A DNA stretch of 64,000 nucleotides from Bradyrhizobium sp. WSM471. Its GTDB lineage: Bacteria > Pseudomonadota > Alphaproteobacteria > Rhizobiales > Xanthobacteraceae. A program made the translations under genes and the position numbers. This document shows, piece by piece, positions 18,473 through 26,163 of this stretch. A model generated the notes under the pieces. That model was not told where the DNA came from. It made no database searches and saw only the letters and a program-made list of their open reading frames with translations. The DNA lies in the NCBI RefSeq assembly GCF_000244915.1, contig NZ_CM001442.1, positions 6,014,001 to 6,078,000 on the forward strand, written 5' to 3'. Every line of letters starts with the position of its first letter. Position 1 is the stretch's first letter.

Positions 18473-18574
18473 TGTCCATTTCAGAGACGCCGGCAAGGCG
18501 TCGGACGGCCTTTTCATCACGCTGTCATTCAGTCGACAGGCAGTCGATGCCTGAATTTTGGCAAGGAGTTGGCC

Positions 18575-18754
18575 ATGAGCATTTTAAAACATCTGGCGAT
18601 CCCGCCTCTCGCTTTTGTCATTCGCCAATACGACATCAGGGTCATATTGGGCGCCACCGTTCTCAGCCGCATCTTCCTCCTGGCGATCTACCTCGCGTGC
18701 GGCGGCCCAGGCCTGTCCGAGTTCGATCTCGCCAACACCATCGCGCTGCCATGA
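18575..18754 (+). CDS. Small membrane protein (59 aa)
   Basis: ATG 18575 is preceded by AAGGAG at good spacing. The product is MSILKHLAIPPLAFVIRQYD, then a hydrophobic helix VILGATVLSRIFLLAIYLAC, then an acidic-polar tail. I do not recognise a family. It is the first gene after promoter element B and its TGA overlaps the next start (ATGA at 18751-18754), so the two microproteins are translationally coupled. A role in envelope stress or as a partner of the next protein is inference from shared regulation with the catalase-family gene. Confidence 0.6.
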   Translation: MSILKHLAIPPLAFVIRQYDIRVILGATVLSRIFLLAIYLACGGPGLSEFDLANTIALP

Positions 18755-18954
18755 GCTCGGGACCGCTCGAATGGTGCATCGAGATCGCGATCATCGTCGC
18801 GATCTGCATCGGGATTGTCGCGGGCGGGCATGGCCGGCTCGTCGTGCCGCATCACCGGGTTCAACGCGCGCAAGCCGATCGGGCCGCATGCGTCCAGCGG
18901 CCCTCAAACCCTTTCAGCATCGGCGACCTGCGGCGAGCGGGTCCGCCCGTTTGA
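18751..18954 (+). CDS. Small membrane protein (67 aa), coupled to the preceding gene
   Basis: Starts at the ATG that overlaps the previous stop by four bases (ATGA). One membrane helix near the N-terminus, WCIEIAIIVAICIGIVAGG (about residues 8-26), then a basic, proline-containing tail of some 40 residues expected in the cytoplasm. No family recognised. Ends 4 bp before the convergent glycine/tyrosine-rich gene. Support is the coupling, hydrophobic segment and position behind element B; the tail is compositionally unremarkable, so a real start but inflated 3' frame cannot be excluded. Confidence 0.5.
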   Translation: MSSGPLEWCIEIAIIVAICIGIVAGGHGRLVVPHHRVQRAQADRAACVQRPSNPFSIGDLRRAGPPV

Positions 18955-18958
18955 TCAA

Positions 18959-19429
18959 TCACCAATACGCGCGGTGATAGTGCCGGTACGGCCGGTAGTA
19001 GCCGTAACGGGGACCGTAATATGGACGATAGGCGCGATAGCCGTAATAGCGCGGACGCGCGTAATACCCGCCATAACCGTAGCCCGGTCCATAGGCGTAA
19101 CCCGGTCCATAGCCGCCATAATAGGCAGGCGCATAGCCGTAAGCCGGCCCCGGATATCCATAGCCGCCGTAATATGGACCACCGCCATAGTAGCCGTAGC
19201 CATAGGCGCTGCTGGCGATGGCGCTGCCGATGATCGCGCCGGCTGCGAGGCCGCCAATACCCCATCCAAAACCTCGGCCGCGCCAATACACCTGCGTGAC
19301 ATCATCGCCGACCGCGGCCTTCATGGTCGCGACATTTGTCGGCATCGGGCCCGCGGCGGCCCGCTCGATTTGGCCGGCCATGACCGCGCCGGCCAGCGAA
19401 CAGGCGATTGCCGTTTTCCAGATCGTCAT
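18959..19429 (-). CDS. Glycine/tyrosine-rich secreted protein
   Basis: 156 residues from ATG 19429 (AGGGAGTAAGACG upstream). N-terminal signal peptide MTIWKTAIACSLAGAVMAG, a short ordered part (NVATMKAAVGDDVTQVYW), a glycine helix (GIGGLAAGAIIGSAIASS), and a C-terminal half of GYG/YGY/PYYG repeats ending basic and aromatic (RPYRHYHRAYW). Low-complexity proteins of this layout are common, uncharacterised envelope or surface proteins in Rhizobiales. No catalytic motif. The coding nature is supported by the signal peptide and ribosome site. Confidence 0.7.
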   Translation of the reverse strand: MTIWKTAIACSLAGAVMAGQIERAAAGPMPTNVATMKAAVGDDVTQVYWRGRGFGWGIGGLAAGAIIGSAIASSAYGYGYYGGGPYYGGYGYPGPAYGYAPAYYGGYGPGYAYGPGYGYGGYYARPRYYGYRAYRPYYGPRYGYYRPYRHYHRAYW

Positions 19430-19774
19430 CGTCTTACTCCCTGTCTGACATTTTGCTTGGACATGGACGCAGCCCATGATCGGGCATCCTGGCGCAAGGT
19501 CAAAGCCGGAAATTCGGCCTCGATTTTGCGTGCACCGCACAAGACGCATGCCTCCATTCTGATCAACCGGTACCGGACGGGCTCGACAACCTCGCCGCGT
19601 GTGACACCGGCAAGACGGTGCCTGGGGCCCGATCACCGCGGCAAAGCATTAAGCTTCCGGCGCATTCGCAACCAACAACCACCTTCCCGATTTACTATTC
19701 GTGCCATTACTATCGGTTCCAAATGAGCGCGGCCGGGAGGCTTCTCGCGAGCGCCAGAGTTGTGGGAGAATGAC
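19430..19774. other. Intergenic, no recognised feature
   Basis: 345 bp between the divergent glycine/tyrosine-rich gene and glgC. It must hold the promoters of both. I see no strong -35/-10 pair, hairpin or repeat; the part 19670-19720 is locally AT-richer. Confidence 0.5.
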
Positions 19775-21037
19775 ATGAGTGCCGCGAGACCCGAGCCGCT
19801 TGCCCGTCAGGCGCTGGCGTTCGTCCTGGCCGGCGGACGCGGCAGCCGGCTGCTGGAGTTGACCGACCGGCGCGCCAAGCCCGCGGTGTATTTCGGCGGA
19901 AAATCCCGCATCATCGATTTCGCGCTGTCGAACGCGGTGAACTCGGGCATCCGCCGCATCGCCGTCGCCACCCAGTACAAGGCGCACAGCCTGATCCGGC
20001 ACCTTCAGATGGGCTGGAACTTCTTCCGTCCCGAGCGCAACGAGAGCTTCGACATCCTCCCGGCGAGCCAGCGCGTCTCCGAAAACATGTGGTACGTCGG
20101 CACGGCCGATGCGGTCTACCAGAACATCGACATCATCGAATCCCACGCCTGCCGCTTCATCGTGGTTCTCGCCGGCGACCATATCTATAAAATGGATTAC
20201 GAGGTGATGCTGCGCCAGCATGTCGACAGCGGCGCCGACGTCACCGTCGGCTGCCTGGAGATGCCGCGCCAGGAATCTTCCGGCTTCGGCATTATGCATA
20301 TCGACGAGAACGGCTGGATCAAGGAGTTCCTGGAAAAGCCGAAAGATCCGCCGCCGATGCCGGGCAAGCCGGACGTCTCGCTGGCCAGCATGGGCATCTA
20401 CGTGTTCGACGCGAAATTCCTGTTCGAGGAGCTCAAGCGCGACGCCGAGGATCCGAATTCCAACCACGATTTCGGCAAGGACATCATCCCCTACCTCGTC
20501 AAGAACGGCCGCGCCATGGCGCACCAGTACTCGACCTCCTGCGTCCGCTCCGGCAGCGACCCCCGCGCCTATTGGCGCGATGTCGGCACTGTCGACGCCT
20601 ATTGGGCCGCCAATATCGACCTCACCGACGTCGTGCCCGAGCTCGATTTGTTCGACAGCGCCTGGCCGATCTGGTCCTATTCGGAAATCACGCCACCGGC
20701 AAAATTCGTCCACGACGAGGAGAGCCGGCGCGGTCAGGCCGTGAGCTCGCTGGTCTCGGGCGGCTGCATCATTTCCGGCGCCTCGCTGCGGCGCTCACTG
20801 CTGTTCACCGGCGTGCGCGTCAATTCCTACGCCAATGTCGAGAACGCCGTGATCATGCCCTACGTCAATGTCGGCCGCGGCGCGCGCCTGAAGAACGTCG
20901 TGATCGATCGCGGCGTCGAGATCCCGGAAGGGCTCGTCGTCGGCGAGGATCCCGAGTTGGACGCAAGACGCTTCCGCACCACCGAGCAGGGCATTTCGCT
21001 CATCACCCAGCCGATGCTCGACAGGCTCAATACATGA
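19775..21037 (+). CDS. glgC: Glucose-1-phosphate adenylyltransferase
   Basis: Makes ADP-glucose from glucose-1-phosphate and ATP, the committing step of glycogen synthesis. 420 residues, the normal length. Nucleotidyltransferase motif [20 protein letters not shown] near residues 17-36, then [29 protein letters not shown] is the metal/catalytic Asp region, FLEKPKDPP the sugar-phosphate site, and a left-handed beta-helix of hexapeptide-like repeats forms the C-terminus. ATG 19775 has GGGAGAA upstream; a TTG at 19760 adds five residues. It overlaps glgA by four bases, so the two enzymes are made together. Confidence 0.95.
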   Translation: MSAARPEPLARQALAFVLAGGRGSRLLELTDRRAKPAVYFGGKSRIIDFALSNAVNSGIRRIAVATQYKAHSLIRHLQMGWNFFRPERNESFDILPASQRVSENMWYVGTADAVYQNIDIIESHACRFIVVLAGDHIYKMDYEVMLRQHVDSGADVTVGCLEMPRQESSGFGIMHIDENGWIKEFLEKPKDPPPMPGKPDVSLASMGIYVFDAKFLFEELKRDAEDPNSNHDFGKDIIPYLVKNGRAMAHQYSTSCVRSGSDPRAYWRDVGTVDAYWAANIDLTDVVPELDLFDSAWPIWSYSEITPPAKFVHDEESRRGQAVSSLVSGGCIISGASLRRSLLFTGVRVNSYANVENAVIMPYVNVGRGARLKNVVIDRGVEIPEGLVVGEDPELDARRFRTTEQGISLITQPMLDRLNT

Positions 21038-22488
21038 CGCCTGTTCGCGTCCTCGCGGTCGCCTCTGAAGTCTATCCCATCGTCAAGACCGGCGGTCTCG
21101 CCGATGTCGCGGGCGCGCTGCCGATCGCGCTGAAGGCGCATGGCGTCGAGATGCGCACCTTGATGCCGGGCTATCCCGACGTGATCCGGGTGCTGGGGGG
21201 AGCCGACGAAATCCGGCGCTGGCCGGATTATTTCGGCGGACCCGGACGTCTGCTCGCCGGCTCGCATGACGGCCTCGATCTGTTCGTGCTCGACGTGCCG
21301 CATCTCTACGCACGTCCCGGCAACCCCTACGTGACGCCCGAAGGCGTCGACTGGGCGGACAATGGCGTGCGGTTTGCCGCGCTGTCGCGCATCGCGGCCG
21401 ATATCGGCCACGGCCTCGTTCCCGCCTTCGTGCCCGACGTGGTGCATGCCCACGATTGGCAGGCCGGGCTGGCGCCGGCCTATCTGCATTACGACAACCG
21501 CCCGCGGCCGGCCACCGTGATGACCATCCACAACATGGCCTATCAGGGCAAGTTCGCGCCCGAGCTGATCGGTTCGATTGGCCTGCCCTGGCGCGCCTAT
21601 GGCGTCAACGACCTCGAATATTTCGGCGGCATCAGTTTTTTGAAGGCCGGCCTGCAATTCGCCGATCGCATCACGACGGTCTCGCCGACCTACGCGCAGG
21701 AGATCCAGAGCGACGAGGGCGGCATGGGGTTCGGCGGCTTGCTTCGCGCCCGCGCCAACGTGCTGAGCGGAATCCTCAACGGCATCGATGTATCCGTTTG
21801 GAATCCGCAAACCGATCCGCACATCGCCTACCGCTTCGGCGCGGAGGACCTCACATTCCGGGCCGCCAACAAGGCGGTGCTTCAGCAACAGTTCAATCTT
21901 GATTCGTCGGATGAAGCGCCATTGCTCGGCGTTATTAGTCGCCTGTCCTGGCAGAAGGGGCTCGATCTCCTGCTCGAGGCCATCCCGACCATTTTGCGCG
22001 AAGGCATGCAGCTCGCGCTGCTCGGCAGCGGCGACCGCGATCTGCAGGATCGCTATCAGGCCATTGCGCGCGCGAACCCTGGCCGGATCGGGGTCGTGAT
22101 CGGCTATGACGAGATCATGGCGCATCTGATCCAGGCCGGCTCGGACGCGCTCATCGTGCCCTCGCGGTTCGAGCCGTGCGGCCTGACCCAGCTCTGCGCG
22201 CTGCGCTACGGCGCCGTGCCTATCGTCTCGCGGGTCGGCGGCCTCGAGGATACCATCGTCGATATCGGCGAGGCCGATGTGTCCGGCCACGATGCCACCG
22301 GATTCAAGTTCGGACCGGTGACAGCGGATGCTCTCGCCGGCACGCTGCGCAAGGCCAACATCGCCTTTCACGACAAGCTGACCTGGCGCCGGCTGCAACT
22401 GAGCGGCCTTGCGACCGACGTGTCCTGGCGCAACCGCGCCGGTGACTATGCCGCACTCTATCGCGGCCTCATCACCGCGCGCGCCTGA
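21034..22488 (+). CDS. glgA: Glycogen synthase (ADP-glucose type)
   Basis: Transfers glucose from ADP-glucose to the growing alpha-1,4-glucan. 484 residues, GT5 family length. [16 protein letters not shown] (residues 15-30) is the KxGGL ADP-glucose motif; [17 protein letters not shown] and the C-terminal [18 protein letters not shown] (EX7E retaining-GT motif) are intact. The ATG overlaps the glgC stop (ATGA). No branching or debranching enzyme gene is in the window. A repeat element follows directly. Confidence 0.95.
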   Translation: MTPVRVLAVASEVYPIVKTGGLADVAGALPIALKAHGVEMRTLMPGYPDVIRVLGGADEIRRWPDYFGGPGRLLAGSHDGLDLFVLDVPHLYARPGNPYVTPEGVDWADNGVRFAALSRIAADIGHGLVPAFVPDVVHAHDWQAGLAPAYLHYDNRPRPATVMTIHNMAYQGKFAPELIGSIGLPWRAYGVNDLEYFGGISFLKAGLQFADRITTVSPTYAQEIQSDEGGMGFGGLLRARANVLSGILNGIDVSVWNPQTDPHIAYRFGAEDLTFRAANKAVLQQQFNLDSSDEAPLLGVISRLSWQKGLDLLLEAIPTILREGMQLALLGSGDRDLQDRYQAIARANPGRIGVVIGYDEIMAHLIQAGSDALIVPSRFEPCGLTQLCALRYGAVPIVSRVGGLEDTIVDIGEADVSGHDATGFKFGPVTADALAGTLRKANIAFHDKLTWRRLQLSGLATDVSWRNRAGDYAALYRGLITARA

Positions 22489-22523
22489 GGGGAGCTGTCG
22501 CGTGGAATAGCGTTCCTGCGGTC

Positions 22524-22650
22524 CATCCTTCGAGACGCCCGCTCCGCGGGCTCCTCAGGATGAGGGCGGAGTACACGGAAGCGATTTCGACAGCCGCGGT
22601 GCTGCTTAGCCTCATCCTGAGGAGGCGCGTAAGCGCCGTCTCGAAGGACG
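22524..22650. repeat. Palindromic repeat, CATCCTTCGAGACG family, copy 1
   Basis: The ends are inverted (ATCCTTCGAGACG ... CGTCTCGAAGGAC) and an internal pair CTCAGGATGAGG / CCTCATCCTGAGGAG also inverts. A second copy with the same ends and core lies at 36354-36482. Non-coding, between glgA and the SemiSWEET gene. Confidence 0.8.
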
Positions 22651-22727
22651 AGGCGCGCGCACAGACTGTCGCCTGGATCGCCGCCCCAGACCCGTCGCCA
22701 TCGTCGAATCAATGCTATAGAGCCGCC

Positions 22728-22988
22728 ATGGACCCCTTCGTGATCAAACTGATCGGCTTTGCCGCCGCGACCTGCACCACCGTGGCCTACGCGCCGCAAG
22801 CCATCAAAGTGTGGAAAACCCGCTCCACCGGCGATATTTCGCTCGGCATGTTCCTGGTCATGGTGCTTGGGCTGGCGCTCTGGCTCGTCTATGGCCTGCT
22901 GTCGGGCGATGCGCCCCTCATCGCCGCCAACGTCATCACCATGGTGCTCGCCGGCGGCATCCTGTTCATGAAGCTGAAATTCGGGTGA
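22728..22988 (+). CDS. SemiSWEET-type PQ-loop transporter
   Basis: 86 residues with three membrane helices, the half-size unit that dimerises into a sugar channel in bacteria. The PQ motif is in TVAYAPQAIKVWKTRSTGDI (residues 19-38), followed by LGMFLVMVLGLALWLVYGLL and a third helix ANVITMVLAGGILFMKL. It sits just after glgC-glgA, which would fit sugar transport, but a repeat element separates them and there is no sign of co-transcription. ATG 22728 gives the standard family N-terminus. Confidence 0.9.
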   Translation: MDPFVIKLIGFAAATCTTVAYAPQAIKVWKTRSTGDISLGMFLVMVLGLALWLVYGLLSGDAPLIAANVITMVLAGGILFMKLKFG

Positions 22989-22997
22989 GCCACTCTT

Positions 22998-23033
22998 CTT
23001 CACCTCTCCTCGCGTGCGGGAGAGAGGGTGAAG
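22998..23033 (+). terminator. Hairpin between convergent genes
   Basis: CTTCACC (22998-23004) pairs with GGTGAAG (23027-23033), with an inner TCTC/GAGA. It lies 9 bp after the SemiSWEET stop and ends next to the stop of the convergent dioxygenase gene. Probably a bidirectional terminator; the T tract is weak. Confidence 0.45.
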
Positions 23034-23034
23034 A

Positions 23035-23832
23035 TTACCCCCCGAACACATACGACGCCATCGCGACATTTGCGACCTCGTCGACGAAGACGCGCTTGCC
23101 CGCGTCGCTGCCGGCGGCGCCGGCGGCCACCATCAGCGGCAGCAGATGATCTTCGCGCGGATGGGCCAGGCGCGCACTCGGGGCGTTCTCCCAGTCCACC
23201 AGCATCGCGTTGCGGCGCGCCGCGTCCTTGTGGCTGATCGCCTCGTTCAGATAAGCCTCGAAATCATACGAGACCGGCTTCGATTCAGCGCGGCCGAACC
23301 CGCGCATGTTGTGATAGGTGAGCCCGCTGCCGACGATCAGAATGCCTTCGTCCCGCAGCGAGGCAATCGCCTGCCCCACCTTGATGTGTTCGGCCGCGTC
23401 ATAGCTCGATCTCAGCGATAGCAGCACGATCGGCATGTCGGCGTTCGGATACATCAGCCCGAGCGGCACGAAAGTGCCGTGATCGAAACCCTGGTTGGGA
23501 TCCTCCCGGCAATCGACGCCCGCGCGCGTGAGCAGCGCCTTCACCTCCGCGGCGAGCTCGGGCCGCCCCGGCGCAGGATATTTGAGGTGATAGGTGTGCT
23601 CGGGGAAACCGTGATAGTCGTACACCATCGGCGGATGCGCCGAGGTGGACACGGTGAAGGCGTCAGCTTCCCAATGTCCTGATATGACGAGCACGGCCTT
23701 GGGCTTCTCCGGCAAGAGCTGCGGCAGCCGGCCGAACGCCTCGGCGGTCTTCGCATATTGCACTCGCCTGTCCTCCATGAACGGCCAGGGACCGCCGCCA
23801 TGCGACAGGAAGAAGGTCGGAAATCGCACCAT
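23035..23832 (-). CDS. DODA-type extradiol dioxygenase (LigB-like)
   Basis: Non-heme iron dioxygenase-like protein of 265 residues. FFLSHGGGPWPF (residues 7-18) with the first iron His, VLVISGHWEADAFTV with the second, and YDYHGFPEHTYHLKYPAPG are hallmarks of the class III extradiol (4,5-DOPA dioxygenase) family; FDHGTFVPLGLMYP and GSGLTYHNMRGF complete the set. Plant relatives open the DOPA ring; the bacterial substrates are catechols and often unknown. Monocistronic; there is no other aromatic-degradation gene nearby. Confidence 0.85.
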   Translation of the reverse strand: MVRFPTFFLSHGGGPWPFMEDRRVQYAKTAEAFGRLPQLLPEKPKAVLVISGHWEADAFTVSTSAHPPMVYDYHGFPEHTYHLKYPAPGRPELAAEVKALLTRAGVDCREDPNQGFDHGTFVPLGLMYPNADMPIVLLSLRSSYDAAEHIKVGQAIASLRDEGILIVGSGLTYHNMRGFGRAESKPVSYDFEAYLNEAISHKDAARRNAMLVDWENAPSARLAHPREDHLLPLMVAAGAAGSDAGKRVFVDEVANVAMASYVFGG

Positions 23833-23986
23833 GGGTGAAGGCTCGTTTCATTGGCAACATGCGCGTGCTGCCCGCGCGATCGGTCGCGAGCATAGGCAAA
23901 CCGGTATGGTTAGCAAGACGTTAACGATTTTCCGCCCAGAATCCCGGGCGTAGCCGAAGGAGTCGGCCAGCAGCCAGGGACGTGAA

Positions 23987-24166
23987 ATGAAGAAGTTTGC
24001 GTTGGGGGACGTCGTCAACAGTGACAAGGGCCGCCGCGGCGTCGTTCGCGCCGCCTACAAGTCGAAGGAAGGCCAGCAGTTCTACGCCGTCGAGAAAGAC
24101 GGCGCGATGGATTATCTGGAGGAAGACCGGCTGAGCCCGGCGCCGCGCGTCGAGCTTGCGGCTTAA
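23987..24166 (+). CDS. Small SH3/KOW-like protein (59 aa)
   Basis: ATG 23987 with AGGGA seven bases upstream and a stop at 24164-24166. The sequence begins MKKFALGDVVNSDKGRRGVV and continues with AAYKSKEGQQFYAVEKDG and a LEEDRLSPA end. The alternation (GDVV.., G..GVV, Y.V...G, ..L) looks like a small five-stranded barrel of SH3/KOW type, as in RNA- or protein-binding adaptors. No family can be named. Charged and lysine-rich; likely cytoplasmic. Convergent with the esterase-like gene 18 bp further on. Confidence 0.65.
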   Translation: MKKFALGDVVNSDKGRRGVVRAAYKSKEGQQFYAVEKDGAMDYLEEDRLSPAPRVELAA

Positions 24167-24183
24167 GTCCAACTCATCCTGCC

Positions 24184-25644
24184 CTAACGCCCGAACCGGT
24201 CCAGGCGCTCCGACCAGGGGTCGTCTCCGCTCGCGATGCGCTCGTTCGTGATCAGCAGCAGGCGATCGTTGCCTGCGGCCGAATCCCAATGCGGCAGGTC
24301 CGCACCGTTGGGATCGCCACTCTTGGCGAAATTGATCCAGTAGGCGCGCATGCGATTTGCGACATCGCGATCGGCTCGTGACAAGATGCCCGCACCGGGC
24401 ATGCCTTCCACGCCGAAGATGAACTGCAATTCCCGCCCGTGACCGCCCTCGGGGTTTGCGCGCCGTGCCTCCGGCACATAGGCGAAGCGATAGCGGAAGG
24501 TCGGCGCACCGCGGGCGGCATGCAGGCGGGCCAGCAGCCTCACCGGCTCCGAGAAGACCTTGTCGGTGTAGAACCTTGCCGCGCGGCCGGAAGGTCTGGC
24601 GAGGTCGGGATAGAGCGTGCGCAGTTCATCGCTCGTGATGCCCCACGATGCCAGCTCTTCCCGCATATCCAGCTCGCTATCGAAGCCCGTCTCGTCGTCG
24701 TTCGAGCCGATGATCAGGGGAATGCGGCTCTCATGTCCGGCCGCGAAGCCCGCGGCGACCTCCTCGCTCACCAGACTCCCATCGATCGTCGGCGCGAAGC
24801 TCCGCGGCGATTTTTCCAGGAGATGTTTTTCGACGGCAAGCAGGCGTCGCGACTCGGCGGCGCGTAAATCGACCTGTCGCCCCAGCGCCGCCACGAATTG
24901 CCGGCCCACACTCTCGGCCTCTTGTGCCGAACGCAGGCGCGCACGGCCGGGGAGCGATTGCAGAATGGCTTTCTGAAACAGGTCGCGCGCTTGCGCAGAC
25001 AGCATCAGCAGCGCGATCGAGGTCGCGCCTGCGCCACTGCCAAACAAGGTGACATTGTTCGGATCACCGCCGAAGGCTGCGATGTTGTCGCGCACCCAAT
25101 GCAGCGCCGCGATCTGGTCCATCAGGCCGTAATTGCCGGAGCCGCCTTCCGACAGCGCGGGATCGCTGAGCCAGCCGAACGCGCCGAGGCGAAAATTCAC
25201 GGTCACCACGATGACGCCGGCTTGCGCGAGCCTGGCACCGTCGAACAGCGGATCGTTCGCGGTGCCGCTGACGAAAGCGCCGTCGTGGATGAACAGCATC
25301 ACCGGCAACGGCCCGTCGACCCCGAACGGACGGAACACGTTCAGCGTAAGGCAATCCTCACTCGATCCCGGCAGCGAGGGCTGAAGACACGGCGCGCCAT
25401 AGGCATAGGCGGTGCGCATCTCCGCACTCTCGGGCGCAGCCTGCGGCGGACGCCAGCGCAGCGGACCGATCGGCGCGGCCGCATAGGCCAGCCCCTTGAA
25501 CGAGGCCACCTCGCCTTCGACGGCGCCAAGCATCTGCCCTTCACGCGTCAGCGCAAATGGAAATTGGCCGACCGGCTGGGCCATGGCCGAGCCGGCGCAA
25601 CAGAGGATGAGAGACGTCGCAAAAAGCGCGAACACGGACCGCAT
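24184..25644 (-). CDS. Type B carboxylesterase-like protein with lost nucleophile
   Basis: 486 residues with a Sec signal peptide (MRSVFALFATSLILCCAGSA, cleavage near MAQ). The alpha/beta-hydrolase fold of carboxylesterase type B is clear: GLAYAAAPIGPLRWRPPQ, EDCLTLNVFRP, NYGLMDQIAALHWV, GGHGRELQFIFG (catalytic His region). The nucleophile elbow, GESAG in the family, reads F201-GSGAG, putting Gly at the Ser position. The oxyanion loop HGGGF reads H120-DGAF. Both changes argue against normal esterase chemistry; a binding or adhesion role, or a shifted use of Ser203, is possible. Periplasmic. The gene appears monocistronic and otherwise intact. Confidence 0.85.
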   Translation of the reverse strand: MRSVFALFATSLILCCAGSAMAQPVGQFPFALTREGQMLGAVEGEVASFKGLAYAAAPIGPLRWRPPQAAPESAEMRTAYAYGAPCLQPSLPGSSEDCLTLNVFRPFGVDGPLPVMLFIHDGAFVSGTANDPLFDGARLAQAGVIVVTVNFRLGAFGWLSDPALSEGGSGNYGLMDQIAALHWVRDNIAAFGGDPNNVTLFGSGAGATSIALLMLSAQARDLFQKAILQSLPGRARLRSAQEAESVGRQFVAALGRQVDLRAAESRRLLAVEKHLLEKSPRSFAPTIDGSLVSEEVAAGFAAGHESRIPLIIGSNDDETGFDSELDMREELASWGITSDELRTLYPDLARPSGRAARFYTDKVFSEPVRLLARLHAARGAPTFRYRFAYVPEARRANPEGGHGRELQFIFGVEGMPGAGILSRADRDVANRMRAYWINFAKSGDPNGADLPHWDSAAGNDRLLLITNERIASGDDPWSERLDRFGR

Positions 25645-25724
25645 CTTCGGAGCATCTCGATGCGCGGAAGGATTTGGGCAGGTTATGTCCGTGGCCCGCT
25701 GCGAGGCAAGCGCCGCGGTCGCGC

Positions 25725-25934
25725 CTAGCTCCCCTTGGCGACAAGCTCCGCCAGTGCGTGCCGTGCGATGATGCCGAGTTCACCGAGCGTGGTGTGACCG
25801 GACTGCGCCGCCTCGATCAGCCGCTGGGCGATGAACCTGCGGCTGTCGTGATCGCCGCCGTGCGGCAGTTGGCGGCACGTCTCCTCCAGGACGACGTCCA
25901 TGTTCGCTTTGGTCCGCTCACTCAACTCTGTCAT
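25725..25934 (-). CDS. Small conserved-looking hypothetical protein (69 aa)
   Basis: From ATG 25934: MTELSERTKANMDVVLEETC, then HGGDHDSRRFIAQRLIEAAQ and a C-terminal helix ARHALAELVAKG. Mostly helical, charged, soluble. Such short helical proteins with an HGGDH..R.FIA..L core are, as far as I recall, found in Bradyrhizobium genomes without known function. It lies 80 bp upstream of the esterase-like gene on the same strand. Confidence 0.6.
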   Translation of the reverse strand: MTELSERTKANMDVVLEETCRQLPHGGDHDSRRFIAQRLIEAAQSGHTTLGELGIIARHALAELVAKGS

Positions 25935-26019
25935 GACGCCCGTCGGCACGCGTGGCTTGTAGCCGCAAGCATACACAGACGGACCGTACAAGATTAGCCC
26001 GGGAAATCACGGCCATTGT

Positions 26020-26031
26020 GCATCGCGATGC
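26020..26031. promoter_or_regulatory. 12-bp perfect palindrome upstream of the monooxygenase-hydrolase gene
   Basis: GCATCGCGATGC, 132 bp before the ATG at 26164 and 85 bp from the divergent small gene. It could be an operator; a single copy with no consensus gives weak support. Confidence 0.2.
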
Positions 26032-26163
26032 GTGTGCTGCCGCAACATTCACGCGGCCATGATGACGCCGCAAATGGTGACCGAAGATTGCACGTGCCGT
26101 GATGACAAGCCGAACCTGCAGCGATAGCCTGCCGGCAAAACAAAACACACGGGAGGAAATGCC

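Noticed and set aside
20860..22398. 512-codon open frame on the minus strand
   Set aside because: Antisense to glgC-glgA; no recognisable motif.
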